The notes under the pieces were generated by a model that ran no database searches, was not told where the DNA came from, and saw nothing but the letters and a program-made list of their open reading frames with translations. Below are positions 54,855 through 64,000 of a stretch of DNA of 64,000 nucleotides, piece by piece (within the stretch, counting starts at the first letter, position 1; every line of letters begins with the position of its first letter). Origin of the DNA: Aphelocoma coerulescens (taxonomy: Eukaryota > Chordata > Aves > Passeriformes > Corvidae); the NCBI RefSeq assembly GCF_041296385.1, contig NW_027183615.1, forward strand, positions 62,001 to 126,000, written 5' to 3'. A program made the position numbers and the translations under genes.

Positions 54855-56745
54855 GAGGGGAGTGACCAGTTCAGCCCAGTTCAATCCCAGTTCAGCCCAG
54901 TTCATCCCAGTTCAGCCCCAGTTCGGCCCAGTTCAGCCCAGTTCAGCCCCAGTTCAGCCCAGTTCAGCCCAGTTCAGCCCAGTCCAATCCCAGTTCAGCC
55001 CCAGTTCAGCCCAGTTCAGCCCCAGTTCAGCCCAGTTCAGCCCAGTTCAGCCCAGTTCAATCCCAGTTCAGCCCCAGTTCAGCCCAGTTCAGCCCCAGTT
55101 CAGCCCTAGTTCAATCCCAGTTCAGCCCAGTTCAGCCCAGTTCAGCCCAGTTCAATCCCAGTTCAGCCCCAGTTCAGCCCCAGTTCAGCCCCAGTTCAGC
55201 CCAGTTCAATCCCAGTTCAGCCCCAGTTCAGCCCCAGTTCAGCCCCAGTTCAGCCCAGTTCAGCCCAGTCCAATCCCAGTTCAGCCCAGTTCAGCCCCAG
55301 TTCAGCCCAGTTCAGCCCAGTTCAGCCCCAGTTCATCCCAGTTCAGCCCCAGTTCAGCCCCAGTTCAGCCCAGTTCAGCCCAGTTCAGCCCCAGTTCAGC
55401 CCCAGTTCAGCCCCAGTTCAGCCCAGTTCAATCCCAGTTCAGCCCAGTTCAGCCCCAGTTCAGCCCCAGTTCAGCCCCAGTTCATCCCAGTTCAGCCCCA
55501 GTTCAATCCCAGTTCATCCCAGTTCAGCCCAGTTCAGCCCCAGTTCAGCCCAGTTCAGCCCCAGTTCAATCCCAGTTCAGCCCAGTTCAGCCCAGTTCAA
55601 TCCCAGTCCAGCCCAGTTCAGCCCCAGTTCAGCCCCAGTTCAGCCCAGTTCAGCCCAGTTCAGCCCCAGTCCAGCCCAGTTCAGCCCCAGTTCAGCCCAG
55701 TTCAGCCCAGTTCAGCCCCAGTTCAGCCCCAGTTCAGCCCAGTTCAATCCCAGTTCAATCCCAGTTCAGCCCAGTTCAGCCCCAGTTCAGCCCCAGTTCA
55801 GCCCAGTTCAGCCCAGTTCAGCCCAGTTCAGCCCCAGTTCAGCCCCAGTTCAGCCCAGTTCAGCCCAGTTCAGCCCCAGTTCAGCCCAGTTCAGCCCAGT
55901 TCAATCCCAGTTCAGCCCCAGTTCAGCCCTAGTTCAATCCCAGTTCAGCCCAGTTCAGCCCAGTTCAGCCCAGTTCAATCCCAGTTCAGCTCAGTTCAGC
56001 CCAGTTCAATCCCAGTCCAGCCCAGTTCAGCCCAGTTCAGCCCCAGTTCAATCCCAGTTCAGCCCAGTTCAGCCCAGTTCAATCCCAGTTCAGCCCCAGT
56101 TCAATCCCAGTTCAGCCCCAGTTCAGCCCAGTTCAGCCCAGTTCAATCCCAGTCCAGCCCAGTTCAGCCCCAGTTCAATCCCAGTTCAGCCCAGTTCAGC
56201 CCAGTTCAATCCCAGTTCAGCCCCAGTTCAATCCCAGTTCAGCCCAGTTCAGCCCAGTTCAATCCCAGTCCAGCCCAGTTCAGCCCAGTTCAGCCCCAGT
56301 TCAGCCCAGTTCAGCCCAGTTCAGCCCAGTTCAGCCCCAGTTCAATCCCAGTTCAGCCCAGTCCAGCCCCAGTCCAGCCCCAGTTCAGCCCAGTTCAGCC
56401 CAGTTCAATCCCAGTTCAGCCCAGTTCAGCCCAGTTCAATCCCAGTCCAGCCCCAGTTCAGCCCAGTCCAGCCCAGTTCAATCCCAGTTCAGCCCCAGTT
56501 CAGCCCAGTTCAGCCCCAGTTCAGCCCAGTTCAGCCCAGTCCAGCCCAGTTCAGCCCAGTTCAGCCCCAGTTCAGCCCCAGTTCAGCCCAGTTCAGCCCC
56601 AGTTCAGCCCCAGTTCAGCCCAGTTCAGCCCAGTTCAGCCCCAGTTCAGCCCCAGTTCAGCCCAGTTCAGCCCAGTTCAGCCCCAGTTCAGCCCTAGTTC
56701 AATCCCAGTTCAGCCCAGTCTATCCCAGTGCCCCGGGTTATCCCA
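54855..56745. repeat. cccagttcagccccagttca array, upstream of RING1
   Basis: 10-11-base units, about 175 copies, with caatcccagt variants. It is intergenic on this reading and carries no exon fragment that I can recognise. Confidence 0.95.
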
Positions 56746-58895
56746 GCAAACAGGCGGCTCCCAGTCCATCCCAGTGCCCCCCAGTCCCTCCCAGTTCATC
56801 CCAGTCCCTCCCAGTTCATCCCAGTCCCTCCCAGTCCCCTCCCAGTCCATCCCAGTGCCCCCCAGTCCCTCCCAATCCCCTCCCAGTTCCCTCCCAGTCC
56901 CTCCCAGTCCCTCCCAGTCCCTCCCAATCCCCTCCCAGTCCCTCCCAGTGCATCCCAGTCCCTCCCAGTCCCTCCCAGTTCCTTCCCAATCCCTCCCAGT
57001 TCCTTCCCAGTCCCTCCCAGTCCCCTCCCAGTTCCCTCCCAGTCCCTCCCAGTTCCCTCCCAATCCCCTCCCAGTTCCCTCCCAGTGCCTCCCAGTTCAT
57101 TTTAATTCCCTCCCAGTCCATCCCAGTGCATCCCAGTTCATCCCAGTTCCCTCTCAGTTCCCTCCCAGTCGCTCCCAGTCCCTCCCAGTCCATCCCAGTG
57201 CCTCCCAGTTCCCTCCCAGTGCTTCCCAGTTCCCTCGCAATTCCCTCCCAATCCCTCCCAGTCCCTCCCAGTTCCCTCCCAGTTCATTTTAATTCCCTCC
57301 CAGTCCATCCCAGTGCATCCCAGTCCCCTCCCAGTCCCTCCCAGTTCCCTCCCAATCCCTCCCAGTCCCTCCCAATCCCCTCCCAGTTCCCTCCCAGTTG
57401 CTCCCACTTCATTTTAATTCCCTCCCAGTCCCTCCCAGTCCCTCCCAGTGCCTCCCAGTTCCCTCCCAGTTCCCTCCCAATCCCTCCCAGTTCCTCCCAG
57501 TCCCTCCCAGTTCCCTCCCAGTTCATTTTAATTCCCTCCCAGTCCATCCCAGTGCATCCCAGTTCATCCCAGTTTCCTCTCAGTTCCCTCTCAGTCGCTC
57601 CCAGTTCATCCCAGTGCCTCCCAGTCCCCTCCCAGTGCTTCCCAGTTCCTCCCACTGCATCCCTGTTCAAATCCAGGGCCTCCCAGTTCCCTCCTTGTTG
57701 CTCCCAGTTCATTTTAATTCCCTCCCAGTCCCTCCCAGTCCCTCCCAGTGCTTCCCAGTGCCTCCCAGTTCCCTCGCAATTCCCTCCCAATCCCTCCCAG
57801 TCCCTCCCAGTTCCCTCCCAGGTCATTTTAATTCCCTCCCAGTCCATCCCAGTGCATCCCAGTCCCCTCCCAGTCCCTCCCAATCCCCTCCCAGTCCCTC
57901 CCAGTCCCTCCCAGTTCCTTCCCAATCCCTCCCAGTTCCTTCCCAGTCCCTCCCAGTCCCCTCCCAGTTCCCTCCCAGTCCCTCCCAGTTCCCTCCCAGT
58001 CCCCTCCCAGTCCATCCCAGTGTCCCCCAGTCCCTCCCAATCCCCTCCCAGTTCCCTCCCAGTGCCTCCCAGTTCATTTTAATTCCCTCCCAGTCCATCC
58101 CAGTGCATCCCAGTTCATCCCAGTTCCCTCCCAGTTCCCTCCCAGTCGCTCCCAGTCCCTCCCAGTCCATCCCAGTGCCTCCCAGTGCTTCCCAGTTCCC
58201 TCGCAATTCCCTCCCAATCCCTCCCAGTTCCCTCCCAGTTCATTTTAATTCCCTCCCAGTCCATCCCAGCGCATCCCAGTCCCCTCCCAGTCCATCCCAG
58301 TTCCCTCCCAATCCCCTCCCAGTTCCCTCCCAGTTGCTCCCACTTCATTTTAATTCCCTTCCAGTTCCCTCCCAGTCCCCTCCCAGTCCATCCCAGTGCC
58401 CCCCAGTCCCTCCCAATCCCCTCCCAGTTCCCTCCCAGTGCCTCCCAGTTCATTTTAATTTCCTCCCAGTCCATCCCAGTGCATCCCAGTTCATCCCAGT
58501 TCCCTCTCAGTTCCCTCCCAGTTGCTCCCAGTTGCTCCCAGTCCCTCCCAGTCCCTCCCAGTCCTTCCCAATCCCTCCCAATCTCCTCCCAGTCCCTCCC
58601 AGTCCCCTCCCAGTCCATCCCAGACTCTCACAGTTCATTTTAATTCCCTCCCAGTCCCTCCCAGTTCCCTCCCAATCCCTCCCAGTCCCTCCCAGTTCCC
58701 TCCCAGTTCATTTTAATTCCCTCCCAGTCCATCCCAGTGCATCCCAGTCCCCTCCCAGTCCCTCCCAGTTCCCTCCCAATCCCCTCCCAGTCCCTCCCAG
58801 TTCATTTTAATTCCCTCCCAGTCCATCCCAGTTCATCCCAGTCCCTCCCAATCCCCTCCCAATCCCCTCCCAATCCCTCCCAGTTCCCTCCCAGT
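56746..58895. repeat. tcccagtccctcccagttcc array with cattttaattccctcc spacer
   Basis: The same 10-base core as the array at the start of the window, here with gttcattttaattccctccc inserted at intervals. No coding sequence seen. Confidence 0.94.
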
Positions 58896-59146
58896 TCCCC
58901 GGGCAGGCTCCGGGCCCAGCGCGGTTCCCTCTGGAAAATCCTGGGGAATTCCGGGAATTTTGGGGAGGGGGGGGAGGGGCGGAAATCCGGCGGGAAACCC
59001 CAAAACCCCCAAAAAGGCGGGAATTGGCCTCGATCGGCGGCAGCGGGAATTTCTTGGGAAGGGCCCGGAAATGGGGGAATTCCAGAGGGGGGAGGGGAGG
59101 GGGGAAGGGAACAACAACAACAACAACAACAACGGCCGGCCCAGTT
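58896..59146. repeat. Unique block, copy 1 of a duplicated pair
   Basis: About 250 bases of complex sequence (from ccccgggcaggctccgggcc to the (aac)n run and cggccggc) embedded in arrays. It is almost identical to 60586-60832, about 1.69 kb away; differences are mainly one base (ggggcgg/ggggtgg) and G-run length. Function unknown. Confidence 0.9.
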
Positions 59147-60585
59147 CAGCCCAGTTCAATCCCAGTTCAGCCCAGTTCAGCCCAGTTCAATCCCAGTTCA
59201 GCCCAGTTCAATCCCAGTTCAGCCCAGTTCAGCCCCAGTTCAATCCCAGTTCAGCCCAGTTCAGCCCAGTTCAGCCCAGTTCAGCCCCAGTTCAGCCCCA
59301 GTTCAGCCCAGTTCAGCCCCAGTTCAGCCCAGTTCAATCCCAGTTCAGCCCAGTTCAGCCCAGTTCAGCCCAGTTCAGCCCAGTTCAGCCCAGTTCAGCC
59401 CCAGTTCAGCCCAGTTCAGCCCAGTTCAGCCCAGTTCAATCCCAGTTCAGCCCAGTTCAGCCCCAGTTCAGCCCAGTTCAGCCCAGTTCAGCCCAGTTCA
59501 GCCCCAGTTCAGCCCCAGTTCAATCCCAGTTCAGCCCAGTTCAGCCCCAGTTCAGCCCAGTTCAGCCCAGTTCAATCCCAGTTCAGCCCAGTTCAGCCCC
59601 AGTTCAGCCCAGTTCAGCCCCAGTTCAGCCCCAGTTCAGCCCAGTTCAGCCCAGTTCAGCCCCAGTTCAGCCCAGTTCAGCCCAGTTCAGCCCAGTTCAA
59701 TCCCAGTTCAATCCCAGTTCAATCCCAGTTCAGCCCAGTTCATCCTAATTCCCTCCCAGTTCCCTCCCAGTCCCTCCCAGTCCATCCCAATCCCCCCCAG
59801 TCCCTCCCAGTCCCCTCCCAGTGCTTCCCAGTTCCTCCCAGTGCATCTCTGTTCAAATCCAGTGCCTTCCACTTCCCTCCCAGTCCCTCCCAGTGTCTCC
59901 CAGTTCCCTCCGAGTGCCTCCCAGTTCATTTTAATTCCCTCCCAGTCCCTCCCAATCCCTCCCACTTCCCTCCCAGTCCATCCCAGTCCCTCCCAGTGCC
60001 CCCCAGTCCCTCCCAGTCCCTCCCAGTCCCTCCCAGTTCATTTTAATTCCCGCCCAGTGCATTCCAGTTCATCCCAATCCCCTCCCAGTCCCTCCCAGTC
60101 CTTCCCAATCCCTCCCAATCCCTCCCAGTCCCTCCCAGTCCCCTCCCAGTCCATCCCAGACTCTCCCAGTTCATTTTAATTCCCTCCCAATCCCTCCCAG
60201 TCCCTCCCAGTTCCCTCCCAGTTCATTTTAATTCCCTCCCAGTCCATCCCAGTGCATCCCAGTCCCCTCCCAGTCCCTCCCAGTTCCCTCCCAATCCCCT
60301 CCCAGTCCCTCCCAGTCCCCTCCCAATCCCCTCCCAGTCCCTCCCAGTCCCCTCCCAGTCCATCCCAGTGCCCCCCAGTCCCTCCCAATCCCCTCCCAGT
60401 CCCTCCCAGTCCCTCCCAGTTCATTTTAATTCCCGCCCAGTGCATTCCAGTTCATCCCAATCCCCTCCCAGTCCCTCCCAGTCCCTCCCAGTTCATTTTA
60501 ATTCCCTCCCAGTCCATCCCAGTTCATCCCAGTCCCTCCCAATCCCCTCCCATTTCCCTCCCAGTCCCTCACAGTTCCCTCCCAG
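59147..60585. repeat. Arrays between the duplicated blocks
   Basis: 59147-59745 is cccagttcagcc repeat; 59746-60585 is cccagtccctcc repeat with the cattttaattcc spacer. Together with the block they form a large tandem duplication of the whole region. Confidence 0.92.
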
Positions 60586-60832
60586 TTCCCCGGGCAGGCT
60601 CCGGGCCCAGCGCGGTTCCCTCTGGAAAATCCTGGGGAATTCCGGGAATTTTGGGGAGGGGGGGGAGGGGTGGAAATCCGGCGGGAAACCCCAAAACCCC
60701 CAAAAAGGCGGGAATTGGCCTCGATCGGCGGCAGCGGGAATTTCTTGGGAAGGGCCCGGAAATGGGGGAATTCCAGAGGGGGGAGGGGAGGGGGAAGGGA
60801 ACAACAACAACAACAACAACAACGGCCGGCCC
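60586..60832. repeat. Unique block, copy 2 of a duplicated pair
   Basis: Second copy of the complex block, again ending in (aac)n and cggccggcccag. Reading frames through it are short and show no family I recognise. Confidence 0.9.
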
Positions 60833-62111
60833 AGTTCAGCCCCAGTTCAGCCCAGTTCAGCCCAGTTCAGCCCAGTTCAGCCCAGTTCAGCCCAGTTCAG
60901 CCCCAGTTCATCCTAATTCCCTCCCAGTTCCCTCCCAGTCCATCCCAGTCCCTCCCAGTTCATCCCAGTCCATCCCAGTGCCACCCAGTCCCTCCCAGTC
61001 CATCCCAGTCCATCCCAGTGGCTCCCAGTGGCTCCCAGTCCATCCCAGTCCATCCCAGTCCATCCCAGTTCAGTTCATCCCCCGAAGCAGGCGGCTCCCA
61101 GCTTGATTCCCAGTCGCTCTCAGTCCATCCCAGTGGCTCCCAGTGGCTCCCAGTGGCTCCCAGTCCATCCCAGTCGATCCCAGTTCAGTTCAGCCCCCGA
61201 AGCAGGCGGCTCCCAGTTGCTCCCAGTGGCTCCCAGTTGCTCCCAGTGGCTCCCAGTTGCTCCCAGTGGCTCCCAGTCCATCCCAGTTCAGTTCATCCCC
61301 CGAAGCAGGCGGGTCCCAGCTCGATTCCTGGTCCATCCCAGGTCGATTCCCAGTCCATCCCAGTTGCTCCCAGTTCATCCCCCGAAGCAGGCAGGTCCCA
61401 GCTCGATTCCCGGTCCATCCCAGCTCGATTCCCAGTCCATCCAAGTGGCTCCCAGTGGCTCCCAGTGGCTCCCAGTTGCTCCCAGTTCATCCCCCGAAGC
61501 AGGCAGGTCCCAGCTCGATTCCCAGTGGCTCCCAGTGGCTCCCAGTGGCTCCCAGTCGCTCCCAGTTGCTCCCAGTTCATCCCCCGAAGCAGGCGGGTCC
61601 CAGCTCGATTCCTGGTCCATCCCAGGTCGATTCCCAGTCCATCCCAGTGGCTCCCAGTTCAGTTCATCCCCCGAAGCAGGCGGGTCCCAGCTCGATTCCC
61701 GGTCCATCCCAGCTCGATTCCCAGTCCATCCCAGTGGCTCCCAGTTCAGTTCATCCCCCGAAGCAGGCGGGTCCCAGCTCGATTCCCGGTCCATCCCAGC
61801 TCGATTCCCAGTCCATCCCAGTTGCTCCCAGTTCATCCCCCGAAGCAGGCGGGTCCCAGCTCGATTCCCGGTCCATCCCAGCTCGATTCCCAGTCCATCC
61901 AAGTGGCTCCCAGTGGCTCCCAGTGGCTCCCAGTCGCTCCCAGTTCATCCCCCGAAGCAGGCAGGTCCCAGCTCGATTCCCAGTGGCTTCCAGTGGCTCC
62001 CAGTTGCTCCCAGTCGCTCCCAGTTCATCCCCCGAAGCAGGCGGGTCCCAGCTCGATTCCCGGTCCATCCCAGGTCGATTCCCAGTCCATCCCAGTCGCT
62101 CCCAGTTCAGT
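60833..62111. repeat. Array with about 13 copies of cgaagcaggcgggtcccagc
   Basis: Cccagtggctcccagtcc units carry repeated blocks reading gttcatcccccgaagcaggc and gggtcccagctcgattcc. On the minus strand each block encodes LGPACFGG and a TGA stop, the same residues that end the island at 62112-62246, suggesting the unit was seeded by that island. Confidence 0.9.
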
Positions 62112-62246
62112 TCATCCCCCGAAGCAGGCGGGTCCCAGCTGGAGGGCGCCGCCCGCGGGGGCCTCGAGGCGCAGCTCGAGCAGCGGGAGCAGCTCCGGGC
62201 GCTGCGAGCGCAGCTCCAGCAGGAGGCGGCCGGAGAGAGCCCGGGG
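62112..62246 (-). CDS. Unassigned exon-like island (possible terminal exon on minus strand)
   Basis: A short GC-rich non-repetitive island. On the minus strand it follows a good acceptor (cccttttcccgcag at 62247 upward) and gives 44 codons, PRALSGRLLLELRSQRPELL through LPLLELRLEA to LQLGPACFGG, and TGA at 62114-62112. The first 45 bases plus acceptor recur at 62541-62585, 63202-63246 and 63919-63963, as seen for other acceptor copies in this window. Read on +, the same DNA gives a coiled-coil-like LEAQLEQREQLRALRAQLQQ after an AG, but no GT donor follows. I recognise no family with confidence; coding status and strand are uncertain. Confidence 0.35.
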   Translation of the reverse strand, partial: PRALSGRLLLELRSQRPELLPLLELRLEAPAGGALQLGPACFGG

Positions 62247-64000
62247 CTGCGGGAAAAGGGAGAGACGGGAATGAGGGAAAAGAGCCGGGAATGGGGAAAG
62301 AGCCGGGAATGGGGAATCCGGGAATGGGGAATCCGGGAATGGGGAAAGAGCCGGGAATGGGGAATCCGGGAATGGGGAAAGAGCCGGGAATGGGGAAAGA
62401 ACCGGGAATGGGAAATCCGGGAATGGGGAATCTGGGAATGGGGAAAGAGCCGGGAATGGGGAATCCGGGAATGGGGAAAGAGCCAGGAATGGGAAATCCG
62501 GGAATGGGGAAAGAGCCGGGAATGGGAAAAGAGCCGGGAACTGCGAGCGCAGCTCCAGCAGGAGGCAGCCGGAGAGAGCCCGGGGCTGCGGGAAAAGGGA
62601 AACGGGAATGAGGGAAAAGAGCCGGGAATGGGGAATCCGGGAATGGGGAAAGAGCCGGGAATGGGGAATCTGGGAATGGGGAAAGAGCCGGGAATGGGGA
62701 ATCCGGGAATGGGGAATCCGGGAATGGGGAAAGAGAGCTGGGAATGGGAAAAGAGAGCCGGAATGGGAAAAGAGCCGGGAATGGGGAATCTGGGAATGGG
62801 GAAAGAGAGCCGGGAATGGGAAATCCAGGAATGGGAAATCCGGGAATGGGGAAAGAGCCGGGAATGGGAAATCCAGGAATGGGAAATCCGGGAATGGGGA
62901 AAGAGCCAGGAATGGGAAATCCGGGAATGGGAAATCCAGGAATGGGGGAAAGAGCCGGGAATGGGAAAAGAGAGCTGGGAATTCGGGAAAGAGCCGGGAA
63001 TGGGGAATCCGGGAATGGGGAAAGAGCCGGGAATGGGGAAAGAACCGGGAATGGGAAATCCGGGAATGGGGAATCTGGGAATGGGGAAAGAGCCGGGAAT
63101 GGGGAATCCGGGAATGGGGAAAGAGCCGGGAATGGGAAATCCGGGAATGGGGAAAGAGCCGGGAATGGGAAAAGAGCCGGGAATGGGAAAAGAGCCGGGA
63201 ACTGCGAGCGCAGCTCCAGCAGGAGGCAGCCGGAGAGAGCCCGGGGCTGCGGGAAAAGGGAAACGGGAATGAGGGAAAAGAGCCGGGAATGGGGAATCCG
63301 GGAATGGGGAAAGAGCCGGGAATGGGGAATCTGGGAATGGGGAAAGAGCCGGGAATGGGGAATCCGGGAATGGGGAATCCGGGAATGGGGAAAGAGAGCT
63401 GGGAATGGGAAAAGAGAGCCGGAATGGGAAAAGAGCCGAGAATGGGGAATCTGGGAATGGGGAAAGAGAGCCGGGAATGGGAAATCCAGGAATGGGAAAT
63501 CCGGGAATGGGGAAAGAGCCGGGAATGGGAAATCCGGGAATGGGAAATCCGGGAATGGGGAAAGAGCCGGGAATGGGGAATTCGGGAAAAGAGAGCCGGG
63601 AATGGGAAAAGAGCCGGGAATGGGAAAAGAGAGCCGGGAATGGGGAAAGAGCCGGGAATGGGGAATCCGGGAATGGGGAAAGAGAGCTGGGAATGGGGAA
63701 TTCGGGAAAAGAGAGCCGGGAATGGGAAAAGAGAGCTGGGAATGGGGAAAGAGCCGGGAATGGGGAATCCGGGAATGGGGAAAGAGAGCTGGGAATGGGG
63801 AATTCGGGAAAAGAGAGCCGGGAATGGGAAAAGAGCCGGGAATGGGAAAAGAGAGCCGGGAATGGGAAAAGAGAGCCGGGAATGGGAAAAGAGCCGGGAA
63901 TGGGAAAAGAGCCGGGAACTGCGAGCGCAGCTCCAGCAGGAGGCGGCCGGAGAGAGCCCGGGGCTGCGGGAAAAGGGAGAGACGGGAATGAGGGAAAAGA
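62247..64000. repeat. gggaatggggaaagagccgg array with three copies of the island's end
   Basis: Units of 15-20 bases (gggaatccgggaatggggaa, aagagccgggaatgg) in larger units of roughly 660-720 bases that each contain 45 bases of the neighbouring island. There is no GT dinucleotide in most of this stretch. It runs off the end of the window. Confidence 0.93.

Noticed and set aside
62139..62246. KIFC1-like kinesin stalk exon on the + strand (LEAQLEQREQLRALRAQLQQ)
   Set aside because: The coiled-coil reading is attractive and KIFC1 lies in the same broad region in mammals, but there is no GT donor after it and the match is only generic coiled coil. Kept only as an alternative.
62112..62246. Fibrillar-collagen C-terminus (GPACF resembling GPVCF)
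   Set aside because: Only the last residues are similar; the conserved upstream part of the propeptide is missing and spacing differs.
1..64000. Transfer RNA, ribosomal RNA, retroviral or transposon genes
   Set aside because: I saw no cloverleaf, rRNA, long terminal repeat, transposase or reverse-transcriptase signature; the repeats are tandem, not dispersed mobile elements.

Overview
This window looks like vertebrate, most probably bird, chromosomal DNA from a very GC-rich, repeat-swollen dot microchromosome. It holds two intron-rich housekeeping genes whose exons are short and well conserved, while nearly all of the other DNA is tandem minisatellite. The two genes are VPS52 (+ strand) and RING1 (- strand), arranged tail to tail. 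The same tail-to-tail pair lies in the extended MHC class II region of mammals, so this is probably the matching bird segment. The bird assignment is inference from architecture and composition; the gene assignments rest on protein sequence. || Layout. 1-29429: the C-terminal half of VPS52 (GARP/EARP tethering subunit) in ten exons (A-J), from an incomplete exon A to the stop codon. 29430-33211: repeat-filled 3' region of VPS52 with an AATAAA at 33184-33189. 33195-54720: complete RING1 (Polycomb PRC1 E3 ligase), read right to left, with six coding exons that join in phase to a 359-residue protein, an AATAAA on the minus strand at 33217-33212, and a promoter at about 54680-54840 with CRE, CCAAT, GC-box and CArG motifs plus a probable 5'UTR intron. 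54850-62110: intergenic tandem arrays carrying one duplicated unique block. 62112-62246: an exon-like island I cannot assign. 62247-64000: another array. || The striking feature is how the introns are built. Many tandem arrays carry a piece of the neighbouring exon together with its splice site. The 3' ends of VPS52 exons A, B, D and E (4, 1, 7 and 3 extra copies), the 5' end of VPS52 exon I (2), the 3' ends of RING1 exons 1, 2, 3 and 5 (3, 8, about 14 and 7) and the 5' ends of RING1 exons 2 and 3 (4 and 10) are all re-copied into the adjoining intron. Some VPS52 copies form complete, in-frame potential cassette exons (17, 19 or 10 codons) with an AG in front and a GT behind. I regard this splice-junction capture, seen on both strands and in two unrelated genes, as the main candidate for an undescribed phenomenon. 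Related signals are a run of roughly 80 tandem acceptor-like units, strand-switching arrays that form inverted repeats around exon A, and an inverted repeat with arms of about 0.85 kb in intron I. || How the genes work together: VPS52 acts in endosome-to-Golgi tethering and RING1 in histone H2A ubiquitination. They share no pathway; the sequence suggests only conserved linkage and nearly abutting transcript ends.
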